Positions 50,587 through 59,011 of a stretch of 64,000 nucleotides of DNA are shown here, piece after piece. The translations under genes and the position numbers were made by a program. Source of the DNA: Pseudomonas mosselii. Lineage in GTDB: Bacteria > Pseudomonadota > Gammaproteobacteria > Pseudomonadales > Pseudomonadaceae. Location: positions 5,611,501 to 5,675,500 of the forward strand of contig NZ_CP081966.1 in the NCBI RefSeq assembly GCF_019823065.1, read 5' to 3'. Every line of letters begins with the position of its first letter. Positions within the stretch are counted from its first letter, which is position 1. The notes under the pieces are model-generated. The model saw only the letters and a list, made by a program, of their open reading frames with translations. It did not search any database and was not told the DNA's origin.

Positions 50587-52131
50587 TCAACCCGCCTTGA
50601 GGCTGACCATTCCATTCAATACCTGATCCAGACCACCGAACACCGAAATCCGGTCGATGCGCTCGGCCACCCGCTCCAGGGTTTCCAGCTCCTTCAGGCG
50701 CAGGGCCGTCGGGTTGCCTTCCATCACCTTGGCGGTGTTGAGCAGCGAACGGGTCGCCTGGGTTTCCTCACGGCGCCGGATCACGTTGGCCTGGGCGGCC
50801 TTTTCCGCCTCCACCACCTGCGCCAGCAGGGTCTTCATTTCGCCCGGCAGGATGATGTCGCGCAGCCCGAGGCTGCCCACCTCCAGGCCACTGCCCGGCA
50901 ACTGCGCCTGCAGGTGCTCGGTAACGCTGTCGTCGATCAGTTGTTTGTTCTCCAACAGCTCATCGAGGGTGCGGGTACCCACCGCCGCACGCAGGCCGAA
51001 CTGCAGCTCGCGGTACAGGTGCTCAACTGGCTTGCTCATCTGCCCATGGGCACCGAGCACGTCGGTATAACGCCAGTTGGCCACCAGGCTCAGGCGCAGG
51101 TTGACCTTGTCGCGGGTGAGGATCTCCTGGCCGCTCACCTCCAGCGCCTGCAGGCGGGTGTCGACCATCTCCACCGCTACCTGGCTGCCGCAGCGCCAGT
51201 AGCCATGCTGCCCGGGCTCGAGCAAACCGGCCACCACGCCGTCAATCTTCAGCACGCCGACATGGAAAGCCGGCACCAGCGCCAGCAGTACATGGTCCAT
51301 GCCGGCGATTCCAGGACGATTCAGGCGGGTCACCAACTCGGCGTCCAGGCACTGGCCGTGGGTCAGGTCGATACGTTGCAGCTCGTGCCTGGCCTGGTCT
51401 TTCCAGTAGGCACGGCGGCTGTCCGGCGGCAGCACTTCGACCAGCTTGCCGTCCTCGAAGCGCAGCCCGACCTCATGCTCGCTCAGGTCCATGCACACCA
51501 GGTGCTGGTCCATGCCACGGGCGAGCAACTCCCGGACGTTGACGTCCGAAACCGGGCGACGCGTGTCCACCGTGTCCACCACCACCTGGGCGCCACAGCG
51601 CCAGAAGCCGTGCTGCCCGGCCGGCAGCAGGTCGACCACGACACCGTCGATGCGCAGCACACCGACACTGAAGGTCGGCACCGTCACCAGCAGCACGTTG
51701 TCCATGCCGGCGATTCCCGGTTTGTTCAGGCGTGCCAGCAGTTCGGCGTCCAGGCGCCGCCCCTGGGCCAGGTCGATCCGCGTCAGGCTCTGCCGGGTCG
51801 GGCCTTTCCATTGCAGGCGGCGGCTGTCGGCTGCCAGCAGTTCCTTCAACTGACCATCCTCGAAACGCAGGCCCACTTCGTTTTCGGCCATGTCCAGGGT
51901 AAGGAAATACTGCTCGACCAACGCCGGCTCATGTTGGCGCAGATAGCGCTCGAGGGGATAGTCGTGCAGCGGGGAATCCTGGGGGCAGTTCTTCAGCGTC
52001 AGCCGCCCCTGCCAATCGAAACGCTTGTACTGGCCCGGCTCGAGGATCGCCTCGAAATCGCCATCGTTCAGCAACAGGCCGTGTTCGTTCTTCTTCACTA
52101 CAAAGCGCTTCAACATGTTCATCTTGCTCAT
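50587..52131 (-). CDS. Slipin (SPFH-domain) protein with internally duplicated N-terminal region
   Basis: A 514-residue protein starting at ATG 52131 (AAAGG site). The C-terminal ~190 residues are a slipin/SPFH domain ('EILTRDKVNLRLSLVANWRYTDV', 'ILPGEMKTLLAQVVEAEKAAQANVIRRREETQATRSLLNTAKVM'). The N-terminal part contains a tandem repeat: the unit beginning ~NEVGLRFEDG (residue 84) recurs as HEVGLRFEDG (residue 219), 135 residues on, including 'LDAELxxRLNxPGIAGMD'. Slipins are often the first gene of RtcR-controlled repair operons; their role there is unclear, perhaps scaffolding repair at membranes. Typical slipins in this position are shorter, which fits the duplication. Confidence 0.88.
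   Translation of the reverse strand: MSKMNMLKRFVVKKNEHGLLLNDGDFEAILEPGQYKRFDWQGRLTLKNCPQDSPLHDYPLERYLRQHEPALVEQYFLTLDMAENEVGLRFEDGQLKELLAADSRRLQWKGPTRQSLTRIDLAQGRRLDAELLARLNKPGIAGMDNVLLVTVPTFSVGVLRIDGVVVDLLPAGQHGFWRCGAQVVVDTVDTRRPVSDVNVRELLARGMDQHLVCMDLSEHEVGLRFEDGKLVEVLPPDSRRAYWKDQARHELQRIDLTHGQCLDAELVTRLNRPGIAGMDHVLLALVPAFHVGVLKIDGVVAGLLEPGQHGYWRCGSQVAVEMVDTRLQALEVSGQEILTRDKVNLRLSLVANWRYTDVLGAHGQMSKPVEHLYRELQFGLRAAVGTRTLDELLENKQLIDDSVTEHLQAQLPGSGLEVGSLGLRDIILPGEMKTLLAQVVEAEKAAQANVIRRREETQATRSLLNTAKVMEGNPTALRLKELETLERVAERIDRISVFGGLDQVLNGMVSLKAG
51103..51912 (-). repeat. Tandem 405-bp coding duplication inside the slipin gene
   Basis: Two adjacent ~405-bp units encode residues ~74-208 and ~209-343. 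DNA similarity is still strong; for example ACACCGTCGATGCGCAGCAC at 51641 and ACGCCGTCAATCTTCAGCAC at 51236, exactly 405 bp apart. The boundaries given are approximate. Confidence 0.75.
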
Positions 52132-52545
52132 CCTTTGTTCAATGTCCTTGGTTGCCGGTGGTCGCCAACCCAGCGGGCGTCGCGAGCGAAGCCTGGCGGA
52201 GTCCGGGGCCGGGAGCGTTGCTCCAGCGGCCACCCTCGTTGCGCCAAGCCCGGCCGGCGAGCCGGGTGGGCCAGCGGTGGGCCAGGCGTCCTTCGCAGTG
52301 ACGGGCCGTCCTGGCCCTGCTTGCGTTGCCTGTGCCCCACCGGCGGGTGTTGCGGTTACAGCTACCTTAGGAGGGTAGTGCCGGGGCTTTGCCCGGCGAG
52401 CGTCTGCGCCAGCCTTTCCAGGGGCCCAGCGCAGCAATGACCGGTCGTTGCGGCGGCGGCATGCACGACACCGACACCTGAAGGTGGGTACGTGCACCGG
52501 CGGGGGGTTCCCCTTTCCCGAGGGCCTGCCTGGCGATGCGGTCGA
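52132..52545 (-). ncRNA. Long structured GC-rich leader of the slipin-rtcB-rlaP operon
   Basis: From the predicted sigma-54 start (~52545) to the slipin start codon about 410 bases are untranslated and strongly GC-rich. On the minus strand the leader holds a hairpin with stem CTACC/GGTAG and a seven-base loop CTCCTAA (plus 52362-52378). This is exactly the geometry of a tRNA anticodon arm (C32, U33, anticodon-like CCU, A37, A38). A strong hairpin (plus 52380-52397) lies just 5' of it. No full tRNA cloverleaf could be built by eye. It may be a tRNA-like RNA or a regulatory leader that is itself a repair substrate. Confidence 0.45.
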
Positions 52546-52554
52546 GAGGGATAT

Positions 52555-52570
52555 AGCGAGCGGCGTGCCA
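52555..52570 (-). promoter_or_regulatory. Sigma-54 promoter of the RNA-repair operon
   Basis: On the minus strand TGGCACG-CCGC-TCGCT has the invariant GG (-24) and GC (-12) ten bases apart and matches TGGCACG-N4-TTGCT at all but one position. It faces the slipin gene and lies ~150 bp from the divergent rtcR gene, whose product is a sigma-54 activator. Confidence 0.75.
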
Positions 52571-52579
52571 GGTTTTCAT

Positions 52580-52721
52580 TTGGCATAGATAAGATTATTT
52601 AACTTATTGTTTTATATAGGGTTATTTTTATCTTATTCATTTGCACACCACTGCAAGCACTCATGGAGATTCTTTTTTTGTATATCATCGGATAGCAATT
52701 TATCTTTTAGGATAATCAAGG
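52580..52721. promoter_or_regulatory. AT-rich upstream region with candidate RtcR binding sites and rtcR promoter
   Basis: This 140-bp AT-rich stretch between the sigma-54 promoter and rtcR holds related palindromic pieces: GATAAGATTATT (near 52587), TTATCTTATTC (near 52631) and TTATCTTTTAGGATAA (near 52699). Their position upstream of the -24/-12 promoter fits RtcR enhancer sites. The rtcR promoter must also lie here. Confidence 0.45.
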
Positions 52722-54305
52722 ATGCGCAAGCCTCTCGTCGCCATCGGCTTCCTCGGTACCACCCTCGACCGCAACGGCAAGGGCGCCGCACGCTGGAACC
52801 GCTGGCGGCCAACCATCGGCCTGTGCCAGCAAGCCGACCTGCCTCTGGACCGCCTGGAACTTATCCACGGCCCCGGCGCCCGCGACCTCGGCCTGGCCGA
52901 GCGGATTCGCGCCGACGTCCAGCAGGTCTCGCCCGGCACCGAAGTGCGCCTGCACCCGCTGGCGCTGCGCAACCCGTGGGACTTCGAGGAGGTCTACGGC
53001 GCCCTGCACGACTTCGCCAGCGGCTATACCTTCGACACCGAGCGCGAGGACTATCTGGTGCACATCACCACCGGTACCCACGTCGCGCAGATCTGCTGGT
53101 TCCTGCTCACCGAGGCGCGCTACCTGCCAGCGCGCCTGGTGCAGACCTCGCCCTCGCGCAAGCAGGACGAAAACAGTGACCCGGCCGGCATCGCCACCCT
53201 GATCGACCTCGACCTGTCGCGCTACGACCCGATCGCCTCGCGCTTTCGCCGCGAGCAGGTCGAGGGGCAGTCGCTGCTCAAGTCCGGCATCGCCACGCGC
53301 AACCAGGATTTCAATCGCACCATCGAACAGATCGAACGGGTCGCCCTGCGCTCGAAGGCCCCCATGCTGCTAGTCGGCCCGACCGGCGCCGGGAAGTCAT
53401 TTCTGGCCCGCCGCGTCCATGAGCTCAAGCGCGGGCGCCATCAGCTGGGCGGGCGCTTCATCGAAGTGAACTGCGCCACCCTGCGCGGCGACGGTGCCAT
53501 GTCGACCCTGTTCGGTCACGCCAAGGGCGCCTTCACCGGCGCCCAGAACGCCCGCGACGGCCTGCTGCGCGCCGCCGACGGAGGCATGCTGTTCCTCGAC
53601 GAGATCGGTGAACTGGGCGCTGATGAGCAGGCCATGCTGCTCAAGGCCATCGAGGAAAAACGCTTCTTCCCGCTGGGCGCGGACCGCGAAGTGGAAAGCG
53701 ACTTCCAGCTGATCGCCGGCACCCATCGCGACCTGCGCGCCAAGGTCGCCGACGGCTCGTTCCGCGAGGACCTGTTCGCCCGCATCAACCTGTGGACCTT
53801 CGCCCTCCCCGGCCTGGCCGAACGCCGCGAGGACATCGAGCCGAACCTCGATTTCGAACTGCAGCGCCATGCCCGCGAACAAGGGCGTCAGGTGCGTTTC
53901 AACCTCGAGGCCAAGCGCCGCTACCTGGCTTTCGCCCATGCCGGCGAGGCCCGCTGGGCCGGCAACTTCCGCGAGCTATCGGCGTCGATCACGCGCATGG
54001 CGACCCTGGCCGACAGCGGGCGTATCGATGAGGAAATGGTCGAGGAAGAGATTGCCCGGCTGCGCTATGCATGGGGCCTGGAGTCGGCCAGCGAGCCACT
54101 TTTGGCCGACCGCGCACTCGACCTGTTCGACCAGGTGCAGTTACAGGCGGTGATCGACGTCTGCCGCCGCGCACCGAGCCTGTCAGAAGCCGGGCGTCAG
54201 CTGTTCGCGGTATCGCGTCAGGAGAAGGCCAACCCCAACGACGCCGACCGCCTGCGCAAGTACCTGGCCCGCTTCGGGCTGGAGTGGCAGCAACTAAAGT
54301 CGTAG
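52722..54305 (+). CDS. rtcR: RtcR, sigma-54 activator of RNA repair with CARF sensor domain
   Basis: A 527-residue enhancer-binding protein. The N-terminal ~180 residues form the RtcR regulatory domain, a CARF fold ('VAIGFLGTTLDRNGKGAARWNRWRPTIGLCQQADLPLDRLEL'), which senses RNA fragments with cyclic phosphate ends. The AAA+ domain has Walker A GPTGAGKS, the sigma-54 contact loop GAFTGA, and Walker B MLFLDEIGEL. A C-terminal Fis-like helix-turn-helix ends the protein ('QAVIDVCRRAPSLSEAGRQLFAVSR'). Divergent from the operon it should activate. Confidence 0.95.
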   Translation: MRKPLVAIGFLGTTLDRNGKGAARWNRWRPTIGLCQQADLPLDRLELIHGPGARDLGLAERIRADVQQVSPGTEVRLHPLALRNPWDFEEVYGALHDFASGYTFDTEREDYLVHITTGTHVAQICWFLLTEARYLPARLVQTSPSRKQDENSDPAGIATLIDLDLSRYDPIASRFRREQVEGQSLLKSGIATRNQDFNRTIEQIERVALRSKAPMLLVGPTGAGKSFLARRVHELKRGRHQLGGRFIEVNCATLRGDGAMSTLFGHAKGAFTGAQNARDGLLRAADGGMLFLDEIGELGADEQAMLLKAIEEKRFFPLGADREVESDFQLIAGTHRDLRAKVADGSFREDLFARINLWTFALPGLAERREDIEPNLDFELQRHAREQGRQVRFNLEAKRRYLAFAHAGEARWAGNFRELSASITRMATLADSGRIDEEMVEEEIARLRYAWGLESASEPLLADRALDLFDQVQLQAVIDVCRRAPSLSEAGRQLFAVSRQEKANPNDADRLRKYLARFGLEWQQLKS

Positions 54306-54346
54306 GGCTTGCCAGCCCGCTGGCACAGTGCTGTATGCTTGGCCGG

Positions 54347-54481
54347 TCTTCAGGGCGGGGTGAAAGTCCCCACCGGCGGTAAATCGAAAGATGAGCCCGC
54401 GAGCGCCCCGGCCATGCCGGGGGTCAGCAGATCTGGTGCGACTCCAGAGCCGACGGTCATAGTCCGGATGAAAGAAGGCGT
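54347..54481 (+). ncRNA. FMN riboswitch (RFN element)
   Basis: The conserved blocks are present in order: CTTCAGGGCGGGGTGAAAGT, CCCACCGGCGGTAAAT, AGCCCGCGAGCG, GTCAGCAGATCTGGTG, CTCCAGAGCCGACGGTCATA, GTCCGGATGAAAGAAGG. This is a textbook FMN aptamer. FMN binding lowers expression of the downstream riboflavin gene. Confidence 0.97.
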
Positions 54482-54484
54482 TTG

Positions 54485-54509
54485 GCAGGGGCCGTCCGGG
54501 CGCCCCTGC
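54485..54509 (+). promoter_or_regulatory. Expression-platform hairpin of the FMN riboswitch
   Basis: Stem GCAGGGGC/GCCCCTGC (54485-54492 with 54502-54509) follows the aptamer directly. There is no U-run, so control is more likely at translation initiation or by Rho than by an intrinsic terminator. Confidence 0.6.
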
Positions 54510-54563
54510 GCGCGCATTATGTTCGCCCCGAGACGTTCATCGATCATTCACGAGGAGCGTTTC

Positions 54564-55214
54564 ATGTCCACCATGCTCAACACGCAATTCCCCAACGTCA
54601 GTGCCGCCATCGCCGCCTTCCAGGCCGGGCGCCCCGTGCTGCTGCTCGACGACGACGACCGCGAGGACGAAGCCGATATCGTCGCCGCCGCCGAGAACCT
54701 TTCGCTGCAGACCATGGCCATGATGATCCGCGACTGCAGCGGCATCGTCTGCCTGTGCCTGGACGAAGCCACCGTCGACGCCCTGCAGCTGGCGCCGATG
54801 GTGCAAAACAACCAGGCCCGCCATGGCACCGGCTTCACCGTAACCATTGAGGCCGCCGAAGGGGTCAGCACCGGCGTGTCGGCACAGGACCGCATCACCA
54901 CCATCGAGGCCGCGCTGCGCTCGACCGCGCAGGAACGTCATATCGTCAGCCCAGGCCATGTGTTCCCGCTGCGCGCTCGCGATGGCGGCGTACTGACCCG
55001 CCGCGGCCACACCGAAGGCTCGGTGGACCTGGCCCGCCTGGCCGGCCTGCGCCCGGCGGCGGTGCTGTGCGAACTGATGAACCCCGACGGCAGCATGGCC
55101 CGCGGCGAGCAGGTGGCGGTGTATGCGCGGCAGTACAACCTGCCGGTGCTGACCATCGAGGAACTGGCGCGCTATCGCGAGACGATGGTCGAGTTGCAGG
55201 CCGAGCCGGCCTGA
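54564..55214 (+). CDS. ribB: 3,4-dihydroxy-2-butanone-4-phosphate synthase
   Basis: A 216-residue stand-alone DHBP synthase, which turns ribulose 5-phosphate into the four-carbon unit of riboflavin. Active-site segments are present: '[19 protein letters not shown]', '[13 protein letters not shown]', '[29 protein letters not shown]', '[26 protein letters not shown]'. No GTP cyclohydrolase domain is fused. ATG 54564 has GAGGAG nine bases upstream. The FMN riboswitch upstream puts it under flavin feedback, separate from the main rib operon elsewhere. Confidence 0.95.
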   Translation: MSTMLNTQFPNVSAAIAAFQAGRPVLLLDDDDREDEADIVAAAENLSLQTMAMMIRDCSGIVCLCLDEATVDALQLAPMVQNNQARHGTGFTVTIEAAEGVSTGVSAQDRITTIEAALRSTAQERHIVSPGHVFPLRARDGGVLTRRGHTEGSVDLARLAGLRPAAVLCELMNPDGSMARGEQVAVYARQYNLPVLTIEELARYRETMVELQAEPA

Positions 55215-55221
55215 TACCTGA

Positions 55222-55270
55222 GCAAGCCCGCCCCCGGCCAGCGTGGGAGCGGGCTTGCCCCGCGATGAGG
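55222..55270. repeat. REP-type palindrome after ribB
   Basis: GCAAGCCCGC (55222-55231) pairs with GCGGGCTTGC (55249-55258); the right part reads GTGGGAGCGGGCTTGCCCCGCGA, the standard Pseudomonas REP. It lies between the convergent ribB and SGNH genes. Confidence 0.8.
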
Positions 55271-55277
55271 CCAGGCC

Positions 55278-56471
55278 TCAACGCAACCCCAGCGGCCCCT
55301 TCAGAAACTCGTACAACCCCGCCGCACTCTTGCGATAGCCATCAGCCGTCAGGTGCACCAGATCCGGCCGCGCCAGCCCACCTGCCTGCCAGCCGGCAAT
55401 CGAGCACGGCCCACCCATGAACCCTTGCCAATCCCAGAACAGCGCCTTGTGCTTGTACGCCATCTGCTTCTGGATACGGATCACCGAGGCCAGCGGTTGC
55501 GGCTGGCGCGCCGCACAGCTGCGCGCCTTGCGCTGCTTGATCGAGTCTGGCGGACCGACCAGCAGGATCGCCGCCTGCGGCAGGTCCTTGCGCAGGCCCG
55601 TGAGGGTCGCGTCCAGTTGCGTCTGGTACAGCGCCAGGTCGAGCTTGTCGTCGAACGCTTCATTGGTGCCGTAAGCCAGGATCACCAGGTCAGGCCGCAC
55701 GGCCTTGAGGCTGTCGCGCCAGCCCGGCTGCCACTTGTCCACCACGTCCAGGCGCGCGCCGTTGATGCCCAGCGCCGAGTAGGTCACCCCGGCATGCTTC
55801 TGCCCCTGGATGTACCAGCCACCCAAAGCGACACCCCGACCGCCCTCGACACTCAACTGCACCGGCAGGCCGACATTGGCGTAGGCCGGACTGAAGCGCC
55901 ACTGGCCATTGCTGGCCGGCAGCACGCGGCGCTGGCCGCCATTGACGAAGAGGCTGGCGCTGGTGGTCGACTGGTACAGCGCCGAAACCTTGTAGCGCTG
56001 GCGATCCTCGTCCCGCGCCTGCAGCACCACGCTGGCACGATTGGCCAACGGCAGCGACAGGTAGCCCCCCAACGGAAACTGCGAGCTCTGCTGGTTGCGC
56101 GCCGACACCAGCTCCCACTGGCGCTTCTCGCTCTTGATGATCACCCGGTCGTTGCGGATCCCCGGCACTGGCGAAGCCGGCACCAGGCCGATGCCACCGT
56201 CGCCGTAGCGCGCCTGCAACAGCTTGCGCAGCTCGCCGCTGAACAGGTCGGCGGCGGTATGCGAGTCTCCCAGCTGGACGATGGCGACCGGCGCCCGGCC
56301 GGCATTGCGCAGCTTGCCGGCGAGCAAGGCCAGGTTGCCGTCCTGGCGGGTGGCTGGCGCGGCGGCTGGCCGGGCCGTGGGCTGGGCGCTCACGCTGTTG
56401 GCGCCGGTGCTGCAACCCGGCGCGGCGCTGATCAGCAGGGCCAGGCCCAGCAGGTGATGCCATTGGCGCAT
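55278..56471 (-). CDS. Secreted SGNH/GDSL-family esterase or acetyltransferase (lipoprotein-like)
   Basis: A 397-residue protein with an N-terminal signal ending in a possible lipobox (SAAPGC). The SGNH blocks are present: block I 'VQLGDSHTAADLF' with the catalytic Ser, a block III Asn in 'AYGTNEAF', and block V 'DLVHLTADGY' with the catalytic Asp/His. A long insert of beta strands lies between. With the next two genes it forms an O-acylation set; SGNH partners transfer or remove acetyl groups on exported polysaccharide. It starts one base from the neighbouring gene's stop. Confidence 0.82.
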   Translation of the reverse strand: MRQWHHLLGLALLISAAPGCSTGANSVSAQPTARPAAAPATRQDGNLALLAGKLRNAGRAPVAIVQLGDSHTAADLFSGELRKLLQARYGDGGIGLVPASPVPGIRNDRVIIKSEKRQWELVSARNQQSSQFPLGGYLSLPLANRASVVLQARDEDRQRYKVSALYQSTTSASLFVNGGQRRVLPASNGQWRFSPAYANVGLPVQLSVEGGRGVALGGWYIQGQKHAGVTYSALGINGARLDVVDKWQPGWRDSLKAVRPDLVILAYGTNEAFDDKLDLALYQTQLDATLTGLRKDLPQAAILLVGPPDSIKQRKARSCAARQPQPLASVIRIQKQMAYKHKALFWDWQGFMGGPCSIAGWQAGGLARPDLVHLTADGYRKSAAGLYEFLKGPLGLR

Positions 56472-56472
56472 C

Positions 56473-57609
56473 TCAATGTCCTGTAACGGTCAGGCCCGGA
56501 AAACTGATCAGCGACAGAACCTGTTCGGCGATCATCTTCTGGCCTGTGATGGTGAAATGAATGCCGTCGTCGACCCGCACCTTGACCCGCTTGCCCTGCG
56601 GTGTCTGCACCGTATACGAGAAGTTGGCGTCGGGGTAGCCGAGGATCGGGTTGGCCGAGACATAGTGCTGGCCGAACAGCGCGGTCTGCTCCTGGTATAG
56701 CCCGCTGAGGTAGCCCATGGCCGTGGACAATCGCGCCTTCTCCATGTTCGGCGGCCCGACCCAGATCACCTGCACGTTGTGCGCGCGGGCCTGCTCGAGG
56801 ATCGAATCGATACGGGCGCGGTAGGCGACCTCCCACTCCGGCGACTTGAAGCGCAGGAACGGCTTGCCCTTGCCCTGGGGCATGTCCCACGGGTCGTTGG
56901 GGCCGAGGAACACCACCATCAGGCGCACGTTCGGTTCGTGATCAAGGGTGTCGGCCACGGTCTTCGGCCAGTTGAAGAAGCCCGGGTAAGCAAGGCCGGT
57001 GCTTTGCTTGCTGAGGTTGACGGTGCGGATCTGGTAGCGCTTGCGCAGGCTGTTGGCCAGGTGCGGCGCCACGCCCTGCATCAGCGAGTCACCGACCAGG
57101 AACACGTCGTCGCCAGCGGCCAGCGAGGCCACGGTACCCGGCTGCAGCAATGCGGGTGCAGGCGCGGGCGGCGCAGGCTGGGCGACAACGACGGGGGCTG
57201 GCGCATGAAGCGGCGCAGGCGTCGGCTGCACATGCGCCGGCGTCGACACCGGTGGCAACGGCTTGGCCACGGCCGCCGGGGTTTCCAGATCGACCGTGAC
57301 CACCGGCTGCGGTGCGGGCAGAACCTCGACCGCCGGCCCCTCGGCCAGTTGCGCCGCGGGCAGCAACTGCTCGAGCAGGTCATCGCGCTGCGCCTCCAGC
57401 ATGGCCGTCAACTGCGCACCCATGCGCCAGGCCGGCATCTGGCCTAGCAGCGGTATCTCGCAGCTCTGGTGGTATTTCTGCTGGCAGTAGAGCTTGATCG
57501 AGTCCTGGTTCAGCCAGAACAGCAATGCGGTGGTGACCACGATCGCATACAAGCCACGGGCGGCGCCCATCTGCACCTGGAACAGCTGTTTGCTATCAGA
57601 AGCTTGCAT
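56473..57609 (-). CDS. Membrane-anchored SGNH protein (DUF459 type)
   Basis: A 378-residue protein with one N-terminal TM helix (~15-35), a long Pro/Ala/Val-rich periplasmic linker (~85-160) and a C-terminal SGNH domain: 'VFLVGDSLMQGVAPHLANSLRKRY' (Ser), 'FLGPNDPWDM' (Asn-containing block), 'VDDGIHFTITGQKMIAEQVL' (Asp/His). It overlaps the MBOAT gene by 14 bases. The linker would let the domain reach substrates at the cell wall or outer-membrane face. Confidence 0.85.
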   Translation of the reverse strand: MQASDSKQLFQVQMGAARGLYAIVVTTALLFWLNQDSIKLYCQQKYHQSCEIPLLGQMPAWRMGAQLTAMLEAQRDDLLEQLLPAAQLAEGPAVEVLPAPQPVVTVDLETPAAVAKPLPPVSTPAHVQPTPAPLHAPAPVVVAQPAPPAPAPALLQPGTVASLAAGDDVFLVGDSLMQGVAPHLANSLRKRYQIRTVNLSKQSTGLAYPGFFNWPKTVADTLDHEPNVRLMVVFLGPNDPWDMPQGKGKPFLRFKSPEWEVAYRARIDSILEQARAHNVQVIWVGPPNMEKARLSTAMGYLSGLYQEQTALFGQHYVSANPILGYPDANFSYTVQTPQGKRVKVRVDDGIHFTITGQKMIAEQVLSLISFPGLTVTGH

Positions 57610-59011
57610 AGATGAACCCCGGCACGCCCGACTGCGAAGCGAAAATCACCAGCGACACGCCGACCCCGAGCGGGATCGGGTACAGCTGCCACGGCAGACG
57701 CTGGAACAGCGCGCCACTCTGGCGCAACAGCGCCAGCCACTGTGGATAACTGGCCACGAACAGCACGCAGGCCAACAGCATCAGGCCGGTGGCGCTGTTC
57801 AGCCCCGCCAGGCTCAGCTGGCCGATGTCGCCGAGCATCTCAAGCGCGCCATCCAGCGTCGGACTGCGGAAGAAGATCCAGGCGAAGGCCACGTAGTGGA
57901 AGGTCATCAGGCGCGCCAGCAGGCCGGAGCCCGGCAGCCGTGCGAAGCCCGGAAACCACTGGCTGAACAGCTTGGAAATGGCCAGGCCGACACCATGCAG
58001 CGCGCCCCAGATGATGAAGTTCACGCTCGCCCCGTGCCACAGGCCGGACACCAGCATCGCCAGCAGCATGTTCAGGTTGCCGCGCCATGCGCCCTTGCGA
58101 TTGCCGCCCAGCGGGATGTACACGTAGTCGCGGATGAAGCGCGACAGGCTGATGTGCCAGCGCCCCCAGAATTCCTTGAGGTTGTGCGCGGCGTACGGCG
58201 CGTCGAAGTTGTCCGGCAGGCGAAAGCCCAGCAGCAGGGCGATACCGGTGACCAGGTTGGTGTAGCCGCTGAAGTTGAAGTAGATCAGCAAGCTGTAGCC
58301 GTACACGCTCAACAGCACCTGTTCGGGGCTGGCGCTGCCCGGGGTGTCGAACACCGGGTCGACCCACTCGCTGCCCAGCCAGGCGCTGAGGAAGAACAGC
58401 TTGACCACCGCCATCGCGATCAACCCCAGCGCCCGCTGCGGCTCCAGCACCTGGCGCATGGCCGGCGGACGGACCTGCGGCAGCATGTGCAGGGCACGGT
58501 TGACCGGCCCGGCCACCAGGCTGGGGAAGAACGCCAGGTACAGGGCCAGGTCCAGCGGCGCCGCCGGCGCCAGTTCGCGGCGGTTGATCGACACCAGGTA
58601 GCTGACCGAATGGAAGGTATAGAACGACAGCCCGATCGGCACCAGCACTTCCAGCAGCGGCAGCGACACCTCGAACCCGGCCGCCGCCAGGGCGCCCTGG
58701 GCGCCGCCGACGAAGAACTCCTGGTACTTGAACAGGTAGAAGCAGCCCAGCACCAGGGTCAGCAGCAGCACGCGACAGAACCAGCGCCCGGGATAGCGCC
58801 CCGCCAGCAGGCCGAGCAGGTACACCAGCGCGCTGTAGCCCAGCAGGATGTACAACGACTGCAGGCTGAAGCTCGCCACCAGGCCATAGCTGGCGGTCAG
58901 CAGCAGCAGGTTCTGCAACCGCACGCTCCAGCACAGGCTCCAATAAAGAATGAAGAACAGCGTGAAACAGAGGCCGAATTCGATCGAGAGGAAGCTCACA
59001 ACGTAGTCCAT
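57596..59011 (-). CDS. MBOAT family membrane O-acyltransferase
   Basis: A 471-residue polytopic protein (about 11-12 TM helices) of the AlgI/DltB group. Signature segments include 'VPIGLSFYTFHSVSYLVSINR' (~124-144), 'NLKEFWGRWHISLSRFIRDYVYIPLGGNRKG' (278-307) and the catalytic His in SGLWHG (326). These proteins pass acyl groups from a cytoplasmic donor across the membrane to periplasmic partners, here probably the two SGNH proteins. No polysaccharide synthase genes are adjacent, so the acceptor is unknown; alginate, cellulose or cell-wall acetylation are options. Confidence 0.9.
   Translation of the reverse strand: MDYVVSFLSIEFGLCFTLFFILYWSLCWSVRLQNLLLLTASYGLVASFSLQSLYILLGYSALVYLLGLLAGRYPGRWFCRVLLLTLVLGCFYLFKYQEFFVGGAQGALAAAGFEVSLPLLEVLVPIGLSFYTFHSVSYLVSINRRELAPAAPLDLALYLAFFPSLVAGPVNRALHMLPQVRPPAMRQVLEPQRALGLIAMAVVKLFFLSAWLGSEWVDPVFDTPGSASPEQVLLSVYGYSLLIYFNFSGYTNLVTGIALLLGFRLPDNFDAPYAAHNLKEFWGRWHISLSRFIRDYVYIPLGGNRKGAWRGNLNMLLAMLVSGLWHGASVNFIIWGALHGVGLAISKLFSQWFPGFARLPGSGLLARLMTFHYVAFAWIFFRSPTLDGALEMLGDIGQLSLAGLNSATGLMLLACVLFVASYPQWLALLRQSGALFQRLPWQLYPIPLGVGVSLVIFASQSGVPGFIYASF

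Noticed and set aside
52362..52397. A complete tRNA gene in the rtc leader
   Set aside because: Only the anticodon-like arm fits; no acceptor stem, D arm or TTC-loop could be matched around it.
48622..52440. A 1272-codon open frame on the plus strand
   Set aside because: It is antisense to rlaP, rtcB and slipin, which all have intact motifs and ribosome sites. High GC content creates long antisense frames; the translation is low-complexity (His/Gln/Leu-rich) with no domain.
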